A stretch of DNA of 64,000 bases from Melghiribacillus thermohalophilus. GTDB taxonomy: Bacteria; Bacillota; Bacilli; Bacillales; Alkalibacillaceae. Positions 29,493-39,245 of this stretch are shown here, one piece after another. The stretch lies in the NCBI RefSeq assembly GCF_004342905.1, contig NZ_SMAN01000001.1, positions 399,437 to 463,436 of the forward strand, read 5' to 3'. The position numbers and the translations under genes are program-made. The first letter of the stretch is position 1, and every line of letters begins with the position of its first letter. The notes below the pieces were generated by a model. That model did no database searches. It saw nothing but the letters and a program-made list of their open reading frames with translations, and had not been told where the DNA came from.

Positions 29493-30770
29493 ATGGAATA
29501 CAGACCCCTTGCCTACAGAATGCGCCCTGAAAATATGGATGACATCATTGGTCAAGAACATTTAGTCGGCCCGGGAAAAATGTTGAGGAGAATGGTGGAG
29601 GCCAGCCGGCTATCTTCTATGATCCTATTTGGACCGCCCGGCACCGGAAAAACCTCCCTGGCTATGGCTCTGGCGAAAACCCTTCACATTCCCTTTAAAA
29701 TGTTGAATGCAGTGGTCAATAAAAAAAAGGATATGGAAATCGCAATCGAAGAAGCAAAAATTTCCGGACATCTCGTGCTTATTCTTGACGAGGTTCACCG
29801 GCTTGACAAAGGAAAACAGGATTTCTTGCTCCCCCATTTAGAAAGCAATTTGATTACTTTAATTGGATGTACGACAAGTAATCCCTATCATTCCATCAAT
29901 CCGGCGATTCGAAGCCGATGCCATTTGTTTGAATTGCATAAACTGACCCAACAGGACATCAAAACCGCTTTAAAACGGGCACTGGAAGATGAAAAACAGG
30001 GCCTTGGAATGAAACAGGTTCAAATCACAGAAGAAGCTTTAGATCATTTTGCCTTCTCTAGCGGCGGCGATCTGCGGGCGGCCTTAAACGGACTTGAACT
30101 TGCTGTTTATTCCTCAAAACCAGACTCAGATGGAATTATTTTCATCGATCTGTCTATTGCCGAAGAATGTATGCAGAAAAAAAGTTTTTCCCATGATAAG
30201 GATGGAGACGCCCATTATGATGTTCTATCCGCTTTTCAAAAATCGATACGGGGAAGTGATGTGAACGCCGCATTACATTATTTGGGGAGACTGATCGAAG
30301 CGGGAGATTTGGAAAGCATTGCCAGACGTTTGATCGTGTGTGCCTACGAAGATATTGGGCTGGCCAATCCCCAGGCAGGGCCTCGTGCGCTGGCAGCTGT
30401 TGAGGCTGCTGAACGGGTCGGGTTTCCTGAAGCAAGAATTCCTCTGGCTGTGGCGGTTGTTGAGCTCTGTCTCTCTCCGAAGTCAAATTCTGCTTATCAG
30501 GCATTGGACAAAGCGCTTGAAGACATCCGAAATGGCAAAAGCGGAGAAGTTCCCCCCCACCTCAAAGATGCCCATTATAAAGGCGCTAAAAACTTAGGCA
30601 GGGGGACCGGCTACCAGTATCCCCATAACTTTGAACAGGGCTGGGTTGATCAGCAATATTTGCCTGATTCTATTAAAGACAGGATCTACTATGAACCTAA
30701 AGATACCGGAAAATTTGAATCAGCATTAAAACGAGTTTATGAAAAAATTATGAGAAACAAAAAGAAATAA
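29493..30770 (+). CDS. rarA: Replication-associated recombination protein RarA (YrvN)
   Basis: AAA+ clamp-loader-like ATPase (MgsA/WRNIP1 family) acting at stalled forks. 425 residues. Seen: RPENMDDIIGQEHLVGPGKM, Walker A FGPPGTGKTSLAMA, Walker B HLVLILDEVHRL, sensor TTSNPYHSINPAIRSRCHLFEL, and the C-terminal tetramerisation region YEDIGLANPQAG. ATG 29493 has AAAAGGAGAGAG upstream. Starts divergently from the YczE-type gene. Confidence 0.95.
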   Translation: MEYRPLAYRMRPENMDDIIGQEHLVGPGKMLRRMVEASRLSSMILFGPPGTGKTSLAMALAKTLHIPFKMLNAVVNKKKDMEIAIEEAKISGHLVLILDEVHRLDKGKQDFLLPHLESNLITLIGCTTSNPYHSINPAIRSRCHLFELHKLTQQDIKTALKRALEDEKQGLGMKQVQITEEALDHFAFSSGGDLRAALNGLELAVYSSKPDSDGIIFIDLSIAEECMQKKSFSHDKDGDAHYDVLSAFQKSIRGSDVNAALHYLGRLIEAGDLESIARRLIVCAYEDIGLANPQAGPRALAAVEAAERVGFPEARIPLAVAVVELCLSPKSNSAYQALDKALEDIRNGKSGEVPPHLKDAHYKGAKNLGRGTGYQYPHNFEQGWVDQQYLPDSIKDRIYYEPKDTGKFESALKRVYEKIMRNKKK

Positions 30771-30979
30771 AGTATAAACTCCTCTTTTCTTGAACAAAAT
30801 AAAAAATAAACGAGCAAAGTTCCGATTCATACATTCCATAAATGGTCCCAAATAAAGAACTTAAGACGATTTATGGGATTATGTTAACAAAAAAACTATT
30901 AAAATTTGTCAAAGTCTTTCAGTGTATGGTGGCAGATTAAAAAACAAATCAAGAAAATAAGGAAAGAGGAGTGAAGAAT

Positions 30980-31624
30980 ATGCCAAAAGTAAGACAGGAT
31001 GCATGGTCTCATGAAGATGACCTGCTACTGGCAGAAACCGTACTAAGACATATACGGGAGGGCAGCACACAACTTAAGGCTTTTGAAGAAGTGGGCGATA
31101 AACTGAATCGAACAGCTGCTGCCTGCGGTTTCAGATGGAATGCTGAAGTACGGAAACGCTATGAAAAAGCCATTGACCTTGCTAAAAGACAGCGGAAAGA
31201 GAAAAAACGGGAAATGGCTCAAAAACAAAAGGTCAAAAAAGATGCTCAAACTCAGTTTCAGCATTCCGTTTCATCTAAGAGGGTTCCAACAGATGAAACT
31301 TCATCAGATTCTATCAGTTCACTTGACCAGGTTATTGAATTTCTAACTTCAATTAAAAAGGATTATGAGTCTTCCTATCATTCGAAAATGGAGATGGAAG
31401 AGCTTGAGCAGGAAAACCATAAGCTGAAAGAAGAAAAGGAGATGCTCGAGAAAAAACTTTCCAGACTTGAAAAAGAATATGAAACCTTACAGGAAGATTA
31501 TCAAGTATTCATGGAGATTATGGACCGGGCACGCAAAATGGTTGTTCTCGATGATCAGGAACAGGCTTCTGTAAAATCTTTCCGAATGGATAAAAACGGA
31601 AACCTGGAAAAAGTCGCACGATAA
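30980..31624 (+). CDS. rsfA: RsfA-family prespore-type transcriptional regulator
   Basis: 214 residues. The N-terminal Myb/SANT-like DNA-binding domain ([42 protein letters not shown]) is followed by a basic linker and a long C-terminal coiled coil ([21 protein letters not shown]). This matches RsfA/YlbO-type regulators that tune SigF-dependent forespore genes. ATG 30980 has AAAGAGGAG upstream; the GTG at 30971 is the longer option. Which member of the family it is cannot be settled by eye. Confidence 0.78.
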   Translation: MPKVRQDAWSHEDDLLLAETVLRHIREGSTQLKAFEEVGDKLNRTAAACGFRWNAEVRKRYEKAIDLAKRQRKEKKREMAQKQKVKKDAQTQFQHSVSSKRVPTDETSSDSISSLDQVIEFLTSIKKDYESSYHSKMEMEELEQENHKLKEEKEMLEKKLSRLEKEYETLQEDYQVFMEIMDRARKMVVLDDQEQASVKSFRMDKNGNLEKVAR

Positions 31625-31945
31625 CAAGAAACGCAAAGGAGGACCCGCCTAGCACAAAGCTACCCTGAGGAGATGCGAGGATGCTACCCGCTGCTCTGAA
31701 GACCGAAGCAGCTTATAGAGATAGGCATCAGATCCATATTTAAAAGCTTATGGAAGTCTAACGCAGTCTCCTGGAAAACGTGGATGGGACATCAAGACTT
31801 GAACAAGTGAAACAAAAAACATGGTCTAAGATTAACGACGGCAAATGGTGAAAACTCCTGTGGGAAAAGCACGAGCCGCCACCCCTAAACACTGAGCTGC
31901 CTAAGGAAACCTTAAGGTGTTCCGTGAAAATTGCGGTGACGAAAA
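31625..31945. repeat. Intergenic region with decayed repeat sequence, no gene
   Basis: About 320 bases after rsfA without a convincing gene on either strand. It contains fragments such as ACTCCTGTGGGAAAAGCACGAG (31855-31876 region) that resemble the GC-rich dispersed intergenic repeats of Bacillaceae, and TAAGGAAACCTTAAGG, whose CCTTAAGG palindrome recurs in the 6S RNA terminator. The repeat identity is from memory of such elements, not from a search. Confidence 0.35.
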
Positions 31946-31948
31946 ACG

Positions 31949-32003
31949 TAAAAAATATCCGAACAAATTCATGTAACAATTTGAGTTTGTTCGGATATTT
32001 TAT
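31949..32003. terminator. Bidirectional terminator between rsfA and tcdA
   Basis: AAAATATCCGAACAAA / TTTGTTCGGATATTTT perfect 16-bp stem, with A and T runs on both sides. It serves the convergent rsfA (+) and tcdA (-) transcripts. Confidence 0.88.
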
Positions 32004-32037
32004 GATTTTACCCGTTTTTTCCATCCTCGTTGTCCAT

Positions 32038-32793
32038 TTATACTCTCTCAATTGATATTGGTTTTAATATATTGTTTACTACATATGCGGCCATAATCAG
32101 CCCCGAAACGGATGGGACATATGCATTGGATGAAGGAGGCATTTTTACCTTGCGAATGTCCGCATCATCAGGTGCGATTTTAGCCCTCACTTCTTCCTTA
32201 ATTTTCACGGGCCGCTCTTTTGAATAAACAACCGGGATGCCTTTTGTATATCCGTCCTTTCTCAATTTTGAGCGAATGACTCGGGCAATTGGATCATAGC
32301 TTGTCTCAAAAATATCAGCAACTTCAAATTTTGTCGGATCCATTTTATTCGCTGCGCCCATGCTGGATATAATAGGTATGTCCCGGTCGATGCACTGTTT
32401 AATAATATGAACCTTATAGGTAATGGTATCACTTGCGTCGATGACATAGTCAAGATCATATTGAAACAATTGTTCATAGGTTTCCTCAGTATAAAACATT
32501 TCCAGTGGAATCACTTCACAGTCAGGATGAATATCTTTAATCCTCTCTTTCATTAATTGAACCTTTGACTTTCCTACCGTTGATAACAGGGCATGAATCT
32601 GACGGTTTACATTTGTGATATCCACTACATCTTTATCAATCAAGATCAAGCGTCCCACTCCGGAACGGGCCAGGGCTTCCGCGCTAAAAGAACCGACTCC
32701 CCCAATCCCAAGTATGGCTACCGTTGACTCTTTCAGTAAATTTATGCCATCTTCCCCGATGGCAAGTTCATTTCTGGAAAATTGATGCAGCAT
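32038..32793 (-). CDS. tcdA: tRNA threonylcarbamoyladenosine dehydratase TcdA (YrvM)
   Basis: E1-like enzyme that cyclises t6A to ct6A at tRNA position 37. 251 residues. Seen: ATP-binding LGIGGVGSFSAEALARSGVGRLILIDKDVVDITNVNRQ (read in parts), DYVIDASDTITYKVHIIKQC and the family block VADIFETSYDPIARVIRSKLRK. It is a stand-alone gene followed by the shared terminator; the 6S RNA gene lies just upstream on the same strand. Confidence 0.94.
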   Translation of the reverse strand: MLHQFSRNELAIGEDGINLLKESTVAILGIGGVGSFSAEALARSGVGRLILIDKDVVDITNVNRQIHALLSTVGKSKVQLMKERIKDIHPDCEVIPLEMFYTEETYEQLFQYDLDYVIDASDTITYKVHIIKQCIDRDIPIISSMGAANKMDPTKFEVADIFETSYDPIARVIRSKLRKDGYTKGIPVVYSKERPVKIKEEVRAKIAPDDADIRKVKMPPSSNAYVPSVSGLIMAAYVVNNILKPISIERV

Positions 32794-32856
32794 ATGTTTC
32801 GCTCCTTTTCTAAAGTGACAAAGGGTTGTTTTCTATTCGTTTTCTTTACATTACAT

Positions 32857-33116
32857 GAAAAAACCTTAAGGTGTAAAGCAACCTTAAGGTTTTTGAACAG
32901 TCACTATTCATAATAATCCCAATTGTGCCGTCATCCCTGTCGTTTTGAACCCGCTCCTGGCAGGTGGGTGCCCTGTCCCATGCTTTATGCTTCCTCTCAC
33001 TATGGAAAGGAGGCATGCATTCCACACAGAAACTCAGGCTCCCGTAAGTATAAGTGTTCGGTCAAAACTTTGTGGCAATGACGTACACATCAGGATTGAT
33101 GTGATCCTTTGCTGTA
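32857..33116 (-). ncRNA. bsrA: 6S RNA (bsrA type)
   Basis: Regulatory RNA that mimics an open promoter and binds sigma-A RNA polymerase. The minus strand carries the pieces I associate with Bacillus 6S-1 RNA in the right order: TCCTGATGTG, AAGTTTTGACCGAACA, GGGAGCCTGAGTTTCT, GGGCACCCACCT, GGTTCAAAACGACAG; the 5' and 3' parts pair (GTTTTGACC / GGTTCAAAAC) around a large central bulge. A consensus promoter lies just upstream and an intrinsic terminator (CCTTAAGG stem, TTTTTT) ends it at 32857-32894. It lies between aspS and tcdA, where bsrA sits in B. subtilis as I recall. Confidence 0.88.
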
Positions 33117-33121
33117 TCTAA

Positions 33122-33150
33122 ATTATAGTATATTTCCGTAAAGCTTTCAA
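33122..33150 (-). promoter_or_regulatory. Consensus sigma-A promoter of the 6S RNA
   Basis: Minus strand TTGAAA (33145-33150), 17-base spacer, TATAAT (33122-33127). It lies between the aspS stop and the 6S RNA. Confidence 0.82.
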
Positions 33151-33188
33151 CCGGGTATCCCTTGAAGAAATGTAACTTTATTCTTTTT

Positions 33189-34979
33189 TTAAACCTCTGC
33201 TTTCTCTTCATTTATCAGCTGTTCTACCAGTTTCAGTTTCAGCTCTTTGAGTTGATTTTCACTTACCCTGGAAGGAGCCTCCGTTAACAAACAGGAAGCA
33301 GAAGCTGTTTTTGGGAAGAGAATCGTATCTCTTAAGTTGGAGCGGCCTGCCAGCAACATGACAAAACGGTCAAATCCGAGGGCAATTCCTCCATGGGGTG
33401 GAGCACCGTACTCCAGAGCCTCCATTAAAAAGCCAAACTGGTTCATGGCCTCTTCCTGCGAAAAGCCCAGAGTTTTAAACATTTGATCCTGAATATCTTT
33501 TTTGTGAATACGCAGACTTCCACCACCTAATTCATAGCCATTTAAGACAAGGTCATAGGCTTCTGCCCGGACATCTTCAGGATGGTCAGCCAGCTTATGA
33601 AGATCTTCTTCAACGGGCATCGTAAATGGATGATGAGCCGCCACATACCGGTTCAGCTCTTCATCATATTCGAGAAGTGGCCAGTCTGTTACCCACAGAA
33701 AATTAAATTTAGACGAATCGATCAGATTTAATTCTTTTCCTAGTTTCAGCCGAAGGGCACCAAGGCTTTCCTGAACTATTTTTGTTTGATCAGCTACAAA
33801 TAAGAGTAAATCTCGATCTTCTGTATGAAGTTTTTCCTTTAGGCCAGAGATTTCCTCATCAGAAAGGAATTTCTGAATAGGTCCCTTTATTTCTCCGTCC
33901 TCTACCTTCAGCCAGGCCAGCCCCTTTGCTCCGTATATTTTTACGAATTCTGTTAATTGATCAAGATCTTTACGGGAAAATTCCATTGCCCCGCCTTTTA
34001 CATTAATGGCAGACACCGTTCCGCCGGACTGAACGGCCCCACTGAAAACGTTAAACCCGGATTCCCTTACAACACTTGAAACATCAACAAGTTCCATGCC
34101 AAATCGGGTATCTGGCTTATCTGTTCCATAGCGTGCCATTGCGTCGTCATATTTGATCCGGGGGAACGGAGTTTCAATGTCTATTCCCTTGATTTCTTTC
34201 ATCACTTGTTTCATCATCCGTTCCGTCAATTCCATAATTTCTTCTCTTGACATGAAAGAAGTTTCAATATCAATCTGAGTAAATTCTGGCTGACGGTCGG
34301 CCCGAAGGTCTTCATCCCGGAAACAGCGAGCAATCTGATAATATTTTTCAAAACCTGAGATCATTAACAGCTGTTTAAATAGTTGTGGCGATTGAGGCAG
34401 TGCATAAAAATCCCCTGGATGCACCCGGCTTGGCACCAGATAGTCCCTTGCTCCTTCCGGGGTGCTTTTTGTCAGCATCGGCGTTTCCATCTCCAGGAAC
34501 CCTTCATCGTTCAAAAAACTTCGAATCACTTGGGTGGTTTGATGGCGCAGTTTAAAGGTTTCCTGCATCGATTTTCTTCTTAAATCCAAATAACGATATT
34601 TTAAACGGATTTCCTCCGTAGTATCCGTTTCATCCTGAATGAGGAACGGAGGATTTTTGGCTTTATTTAAAATTTTGATTTCACGGGCAAGGACTTCTAT
34701 GGAACCCGTTTCCATCCTCTCATTGACCGTATTTGCATCCCTGGCAACCACTTCGCCTTTAATTTCAAGGACATATTCACTTCTTGCCTTATCGGCAATC
34801 TCAAGGGACTCTTTGCTGACGGACGGGTTAAACACAACCTGAACAATCCCAGAACGGTCTCTGAGATCAATAAAAATTAATCCCCCTAAGTCACGCCGTT
34901 TGTGTACCCATCCTTTCAGTACCACTTCCTGTCCTATATGCTCTTTGCCAAGTGTTCCGCAATGGAACCGTTTACCCAT
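33189..34979 (-). CDS. aspS: Aspartate--tRNA ligase
   Basis: Charges tRNA-Asp. 596 residues, bacterial-type AspRS: N-terminal OB anticodon-binding fold ([26 protein letters not shown]), class II motif 2 with [16 protein letters not shown], the bacterial GAD insertion in the middle, and motif 3 [16 protein letters not shown]. It overlaps the hisS stop by eight bases, so both are read from the T-box-controlled transcript. Confidence 0.97.
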   Translation of the reverse strand: MGKRFHCGTLGKEHIGQEVVLKGWVHKRRDLGGLIFIDLRDRSGIVQVVFNPSVSKESLEIADKARSEYVLEIKGEVVARDANTVNERMETGSIEVLAREIKILNKAKNPPFLIQDETDTTEEIRLKYRYLDLRRKSMQETFKLRHQTTQVIRSFLNDEGFLEMETPMLTKSTPEGARDYLVPSRVHPGDFYALPQSPQLFKQLLMISGFEKYYQIARCFRDEDLRADRQPEFTQIDIETSFMSREEIMELTERMMKQVMKEIKGIDIETPFPRIKYDDAMARYGTDKPDTRFGMELVDVSSVVRESGFNVFSGAVQSGGTVSAINVKGGAMEFSRKDLDQLTEFVKIYGAKGLAWLKVEDGEIKGPIQKFLSDEEISGLKEKLHTEDRDLLLFVADQTKIVQESLGALRLKLGKELNLIDSSKFNFLWVTDWPLLEYDEELNRYVAAHHPFTMPVEEDLHKLADHPEDVRAEAYDLVLNGYELGGGSLRIHKKDIQDQMFKTLGFSQEEAMNQFGFLMEALEYGAPPHGGIALGFDRFVMLLAGRSNLRDTILFPKTASASCLLTEAPSRVSENQLKELKLKLVEQLINEEKAEV

Positions 34980-36258
34980 GCTGTCTTCCTCCCTGCATTA
35001 TTTCTTTTAAATAAAATACTACTTTCTCCAGTGAATGCATCTTCTGTTCTCCGGTTTGCATATTTTTTACGGTGATCTTGCCTTCGTTTAATTCATCTTC
35101 CCCTAATACAAGTACAAATTTGGCTTTGTAACGGTCTGCTGCTTTAAACTGACCTTTCATTTTTTTGTCCATATAATCCTTATCTGCTCTAATGCCGGCT
35201 CTCCTTAAGTCATATACCACCCTGGCGGCTTCTTTTTTTGCTTCATCCCCCATGGATACGACATAGCAATCCAGCTCATCCTCAAGGGGGAGATCAATTC
35301 CTTCGGCTTTAAGGGCCATAATTAGTCGTTCAATACTAAAGGCAAAACCAATCCCTGGGGTTTCCGGTCCACCAAGTTCCTGAACCAGACCGTTGTAACG
35401 GCCGCCTCCGGACAGTGTCGTAATGGCTCCAAAACCTTCTGCATCACTCATAATTTCAAACACGGTATGATGATAGTAATCCAATCCTCTCACCATCGTC
35501 GGGTCAATGTCATACGCAATGTCCATTTTTTCGAGATACGAACGTAGTTCTTCAAAATATAGCTGAGACTCCTCATTTAAATAGTCGAGAATAGACGGGG
35601 CAGCTTTCATGGACGGGTGCTCCCGGTCTCTTTTACAATCCAGAATCCGAAGCGGATTTTGTTCCAGCCTCAGCTGGCAATCCCCGCATAGTTCGTCCTT
35701 ATAGGGTGTAAAATGATCCATTAGCGCCTGTCGGTGATTTTTGCGGCTTTCCAGATCCCCGAGACTATTGATCACTAGACGTAGGGACTGTAGTCCAAGT
35801 GACCTGTAGCAGTCCATGGCAAAAGCAATTACTTCTGCATCAATGGCGGGATCGGCACTTCCAAGAGCTTCGATGCCGAACTGGGTAAATTGCCGCATTC
35901 TTCCTTTCTGCGGACGTTCATAACGGAAATACGGACCCATATAGTACAGTTTTACGGGCTGATTCGGAAAGCCGTGCATTTTATGTTCCACATATGACCG
36001 GACAACAGATGCAGTGCCTTCTGGCCTTAAGGTTAAGCTTCTGCCCCCTCTGTCCTCAAAAGTATACATTTCTTTCTGAACAATATCGGTTGTATCCCCA
36101 ACTCCCCGCTGAAACAGTTCTGTGCGTTCAAAGATAGGCGTACGGATTTCTTTATAATTATAGGTTTTTGCGATTTCATGCAATTTGTTTTCAATATGAT
36201 GCCACAGCTCTACCTTCTCCGGTAATACATCTTCTGTTCCCCTGGGTACTTTAATCAT
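34972..36258 (-). CDS. hisS: Histidine--tRNA ligase
   Basis: Charges tRNA-His. 428 residues. Seen: [18 protein letters not shown] at the N-terminus, motif 2 [24 protein letters not shown], the histidine-specific block [14 protein letters not shown], motif 3 [15 protein letters not shown] and a C-terminal anticodon-binding domain. First gene of the hisS-aspS operon, preceded by a T-box leader. Confidence 0.97.
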   Translation of the reverse strand: MIKVPRGTEDVLPEKVELWHHIENKLHEIAKTYNYKEIRTPIFERTELFQRGVGDTTDIVQKEMYTFEDRGGRSLTLRPEGTASVVRSYVEHKMHGFPNQPVKLYYMGPYFRYERPQKGRMRQFTQFGIEALGSADPAIDAEVIAFAMDCYRSLGLQSLRLVINSLGDLESRKNHRQALMDHFTPYKDELCGDCQLRLEQNPLRILDCKRDREHPSMKAAPSILDYLNEESQLYFEELRSYLEKMDIAYDIDPTMVRGLDYYHHTVFEIMSDAEGFGAITTLSGGGRYNGLVQELGGPETPGIGFAFSIERLIMALKAEGIDLPLEDELDCYVVSMGDEAKKEAARVVYDLRRAGIRADKDYMDKKMKGQFKAADRYKAKFVLVLGEDELNEGKITVKNMQTGEQKMHSLEKVVFYLKEIMQGGRQHG

Positions 36259-36351
36259 GCTTATATTCCTCCTTGCGATTTCTTACGACTCGTCAGCAAA
36301 AAAGCCGGACTAACAGCATGCTCTTCGCTCTCTTCTTTTATTCTTAGAGTA

Positions 36352-36652
36352 TAAAAAAACCCGTCCCTTCAAAAATCGAAGGGACGGGATAATTCCCGCG
36401 TTGCCACCCTAATTGAAGCCTCTTAAAGCTTCCTCTCTTCCATATAACGCACTGATTGCGTCCACTATCTACCGGGCCGGGCCTTTCGATAGGGAACCTC
36501 AGGAATGTCTTTCGTTAAGTCATCACAGAGAAATGCTCTCAGCCGCTGGCATTTCTTCTCTGTCTGTGTGGGGCCTAACTACTTTTTCCGTCACAGGTTT
36601 TGCTCGATATACAATTTCTACTTTTGTTTAAGGCTTTATTTCAATAAAGTTG
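36352..36652 (-). ncRNA. T-box riboswitch leader of hisS-aspS
   Basis: Minus strand carries the T-box core AGGGTGGCAACGCGGG (36394-36410), then a strong terminator stem (CCCGTCCCTTC / GAAGGGACGGG, 36360-36388) and a T-run. About 240 bases of stem I-III structure precede it. The stretch GAAAGACATT in the stem I region offers GAC or CAT as specifier, so aspartate or histidine sensing cannot be told apart by eye. Confidence 0.92.
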
Positions 36653-36658
36653 GTTATA

Positions 36659-36687
36659 ATCATAATGTTGAATGAGAAAAATGTCAA
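36659..36687 (-). promoter_or_regulatory. Sigma-A promoter of the hisS-aspS leader
   Basis: Minus strand TTGACA (36682-36687), 17-base spacer, TATGAT (36659-36664). The -35 overlaps the stop codon of the upstream small gene. Confidence 0.75.
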
Positions 36688-36860
36688 GAACGTTTTAACT
36701 GTTCTTTTAATTTTTTTACATCCTTTAAGGAAATGCCAAATTCCTGTGCCAGTTCCATTGGTGTACGTTCCTGTTCTAAAACCATAAATTGATGGAAATC
36801 CATATTAAAAATATCATGGAATGCTATTGATTGTAAATGCCTGCGGTCACTGATCTTCAT
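36684..36860 (-). CDS. Small helix-turn-helix-like protein between hisS and the amidase gene
   Basis: 58 residues from ATG 36860, which has AGGAGGCATC upstream. The C-terminal half ELAQEFGISLKDVKKLKEQLKRS looks like a helix-turn-helix; the N-terminal half is HLQSIAFHDIFNMDFHQFMV. I recall a small gene (yrzK) at this place in B. subtilis, but I cannot confirm orthology. The function is unknown. The hisS -35 box sits on its last codons. Confidence 0.68.
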   Translation of the reverse strand: MKISDRRHLQSIAFHDIFNMDFHQFMVLEQERTPMELAQEFGISLKDVKKLKEQLKRS

Positions 36861-36977
36861 GATGATGCCTCCTGTTATTTTAGGGTTAGCCCTGTGATTA
36901 AGATCTTTCATTTAAAAAAGGATTCTTAAAGTTGAAGTCGAAGTAAATTTTTAGACTTGAAAAATGGGGGAATTGCT

Positions 36978-38483
36978 TTGACGAAAAAATGCAAAAATAC
37001 GATCGTGATCACATCAATCATTTTGTCCTTTCTGGCTTTATATATTCCCCGCAGTTTTGCCGATCGGGCGATTGTCAGTGTGGAAACGTTGAATGTCCGA
37101 AGTGGGCCCGGGCTTAATTATGAAATAACCGGTCAGGTTCATCATCAGGAAAGACTGACGATTATGGAAGAAAAGGAGAACTGGTTAAAAATCAAGTCTG
37201 ATGATGCTGAAGGGTGGGTGGCAGAATGGATGGTAACCAGAACTGAATTTGAACCTGAGTCCCGGACAAAAATGGAAAGTCTAAAGACAGTAGAAGTCAC
37301 GGGAGAAACCCTGCGGATCCGATCAGGACCAGGAACCGATTTTGATGTAATTGAACATGCCGATCAAGGAGAAATATATCCGTATTTGTCAACGAATACA
37401 GACTGGGTTCAAATACAGCTGAACGAGGACCGAACAGGGTGGGTTCATTCAGATTATATTGTAATAAAGGACAGAAGGAGTCAAGAAGGGGCCACTGAAA
37501 ACCAGCATATTGGACAGATTACGGCGAATACGGAAGTGATCAGCGTCAGAGACCAGCATTCTTTTAACGGGAACATTATCGGGGAAATTTATGAAAATGA
37601 GCAATATCCTGTTTACAAGGAAGAAAAGTCATGGTATCAAATTCAATTGCCTTCAGGGGAGCTGGGCTGGGTTGCCAAATGGCTTGTCGCTTTTACTGAA
37701 TCCTACAATGGGGGATCTGATACCGTTACCTTGCTATATAACGATACACACTTTCGGAACGGGCCATCAACAGACTATCCTATTACGGGAACGGGACAGA
37801 AAGGGAATACTTTTGAAATGGTCAACAAACATGAAAACTGGTACGAAATCAGGACGGACAGCGGCCCTGCATTTGTACCTGAATGGGCTGTCTCTCTGGA
37901 GAAACATCCAGTTGATTCATTGGGTGTAACAAATAACCATCTAAAAAATAAAATCATCATCATCGACGCCGGTCATGGCGGTCGTGACACAGGTGCGGTT
38001 TCGGCAGCCGGTGATTATGAAAAGAATATCACAATCAAAACCTCACTGGACCTGGCCAGAAAGTTAGAACTGCTCGGTGCTGTTCCGATACTGACCCGGA
38101 CCAGTGATACGTATCTATCTCTCGGCTCCCGGGTAGCCATTGCTTATACTCAGCAAGCAGATGCATTCCTCAGTATTCACTATAATAACGCACCAGACTA
38201 TCCTGAGGCGAATGGAATCAGTACGTTTTACTATCATCCGAGAGATCGTGAACTGGCAACCATTCTTCACAGGGAAATGATGAATGCTACTCAATTAAAT
38301 GACCGGAATGTTAAATTCGGCAATTATCATGTCATCAGAGAAAACAGACGACCTTCCGTTCTACTTGAACTGGGGTTTGTTTCCAATCCCAAAGAAGAAC
38401 AGCTGATTAAAACCCGGAGATATCAAGAAATAGTAACCCGAGCCATCGTAAGGGGATTAAATGATTATTTTGCAAATGAATAG
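36978..38483 (+). CDS. N-acetylmuramoyl-L-alanine amidase with four SH3 domains (YrvJ type)
   Basis: Secreted cell wall hydrolase, 501 residues. Signal peptide (TIVITSIILSFLALYIPRSFA), then four bacterial SH3 repeats for wall binding (ETLNVRSGPGLNYE, ETLRIRSGPGTDFD, EVISVRDQHSFNGN, TLLYNDTHFRNGPSTDY) and a C-terminal Amidase_3 domain with the zinc ligands in IDAGHGGRDTGAV, ADAFLSIHYNN and the glutamate in VLLELGFVSNPKEE. TTG 36978 fits GGGGGA seven bases upstream; the in-frame TTG 36957 lacks a site. A lone plus-strand gene, as yrvJ is near hisS in B. subtilis. Confidence 0.9.
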   Translation: MTKKCKNTIVITSIILSFLALYIPRSFADRAIVSVETLNVRSGPGLNYEITGQVHHQERLTIMEEKENWLKIKSDDAEGWVAEWMVTRTEFEPESRTKMESLKTVEVTGETLRIRSGPGTDFDVIEHADQGEIYPYLSTNTDWVQIQLNEDRTGWVHSDYIVIKDRRSQEGATENQHIGQITANTEVISVRDQHSFNGNIIGEIYENEQYPVYKEEKSWYQIQLPSGELGWVAKWLVAFTESYNGGSDTVTLLYNDTHFRNGPSTDYPITGTGQKGNTFEMVNKHENWYEIRTDSGPAFVPEWAVSLEKHPVDSLGVTNNHLKNKIIIIDAGHGGRDTGAVSAAGDYEKNITIKTSLDLARKLELLGAVPILTRTSDTYLSLGSRVAIAYTQQADAFLSIHYNNAPDYPEANGISTFYYHPRDRELATILHREMMNATQLNDRNVKFGNYHVIRENRRPSVLLELGFVSNPKEEQLIKTRRYQEIVTRAIVRGLNDYFANE

Positions 38484-38611
38484 ACTATTACGATTTTTTA
38501 CCGGGAAAGGTGGTCCGTATGCATTCAAATTGATTGGACCATTGAAAATGAGGTGCGATTTTTTCTGTTATGACATTGCCGATGCTGTCATGACCTTTTC
38601 TCCTCTTCTAC

Positions 38612-38654
38612 GATAAAAAATAGTAGCACAGACCTGGGCCAGGTCTGTGCTACT
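38612..38654 (-). terminator. Strong hairpin terminator downstream of dtd
   Basis: Perfect 14-bp stem AGTAGCACAGACCT / AGGTCTGTGCTACT with a five-base loop; on the minus strand followed by ATTTTTTATCG. It lies 120 bases past the dtd stop. The remaining 290-base gap holds no gene I can see. Confidence 0.82.
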
Positions 38655-38774
38655 GATCTTCATAGGTTTCTGTTCTTCCTATTCTCTAGATCTTGCCCGA
38701 TGTGTGTTTGCTTTTTCTCCGGTATAATACAGAAAAAGGCCCCTTTTTAGGGACTCTTTTCTGGAAACAAACGA

Positions 38775-39230
38775 TTACCTTTTCTTTTGTTCATCGCTGT
38801 CAATGATAAGTGTAACTGGCCCATCATTGACCAGGGATACGTCCATCATCGCTCCGAATTCCCCTGTCTGTACCGGCACACCCTGATCTTTAACAAATTG
38901 ATTAAAGGCTTTATACAATTTTTCAGCGGGTTCTGGTTTTGCTGCATCCATGAAATTAGGCCGCCTTCCCTTACGGCAGTCTCCGTAAAGGGTAAACTGG
39001 GATACAGATAATACCGAACCGCCCACATCTTTAACAGAAAGATTCATTCTCTCTGCTTCATCTTCAAAAATCCGTAAGTTGGCTACTTTTTCCGCCAGAA
39101 ACGCCGCATCTTTCTCCGTATCGTCATGGGTAACACCTACCAGTACGACGAGTCCGTGTTCAATTTTTCCTTTTATTTCTCCATTGACGGTAACCTTCGC
39201 CTGTCTGGAACGCTGTACAACCACTTTCAT
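38775..39230 (-). CDS. dtd: D-aminoacyl-tRNA deacylase
   Basis: Removes D-amino acids (and glycine from tRNA-Ala) wrongly attached to tRNA. 151 residues. Seen: [37 protein letters not shown] with the conserved Ser-Gln, and the Gly-cisPro motif in [13 protein letters not shown]. It starts 16 bases after rel, as in most Bacilli. Confidence 0.96.
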   Translation of the reverse strand: MKVVVQRSRQAKVTVNGEIKGKIEHGLVVLVGVTHDDTEKDAAFLAEKVANLRIFEDEAERMNLSVKDVGGSVLSVSQFTLYGDCRKGRRPNFMDAAKPEPAEKLYKAFNQFVKDQGVPVQTGEFGAMMDVSLVNDGPVTLIIDSDEQKKR

Positions 39231-39245
39231 AGAAGAACCGCTCCC

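Noticed and set aside
31758-32051. 97-codon minus-strand frame after tcdA
   Set aside because: It runs through the bidirectional terminator and the decayed repeat and has no ribosome binding site.
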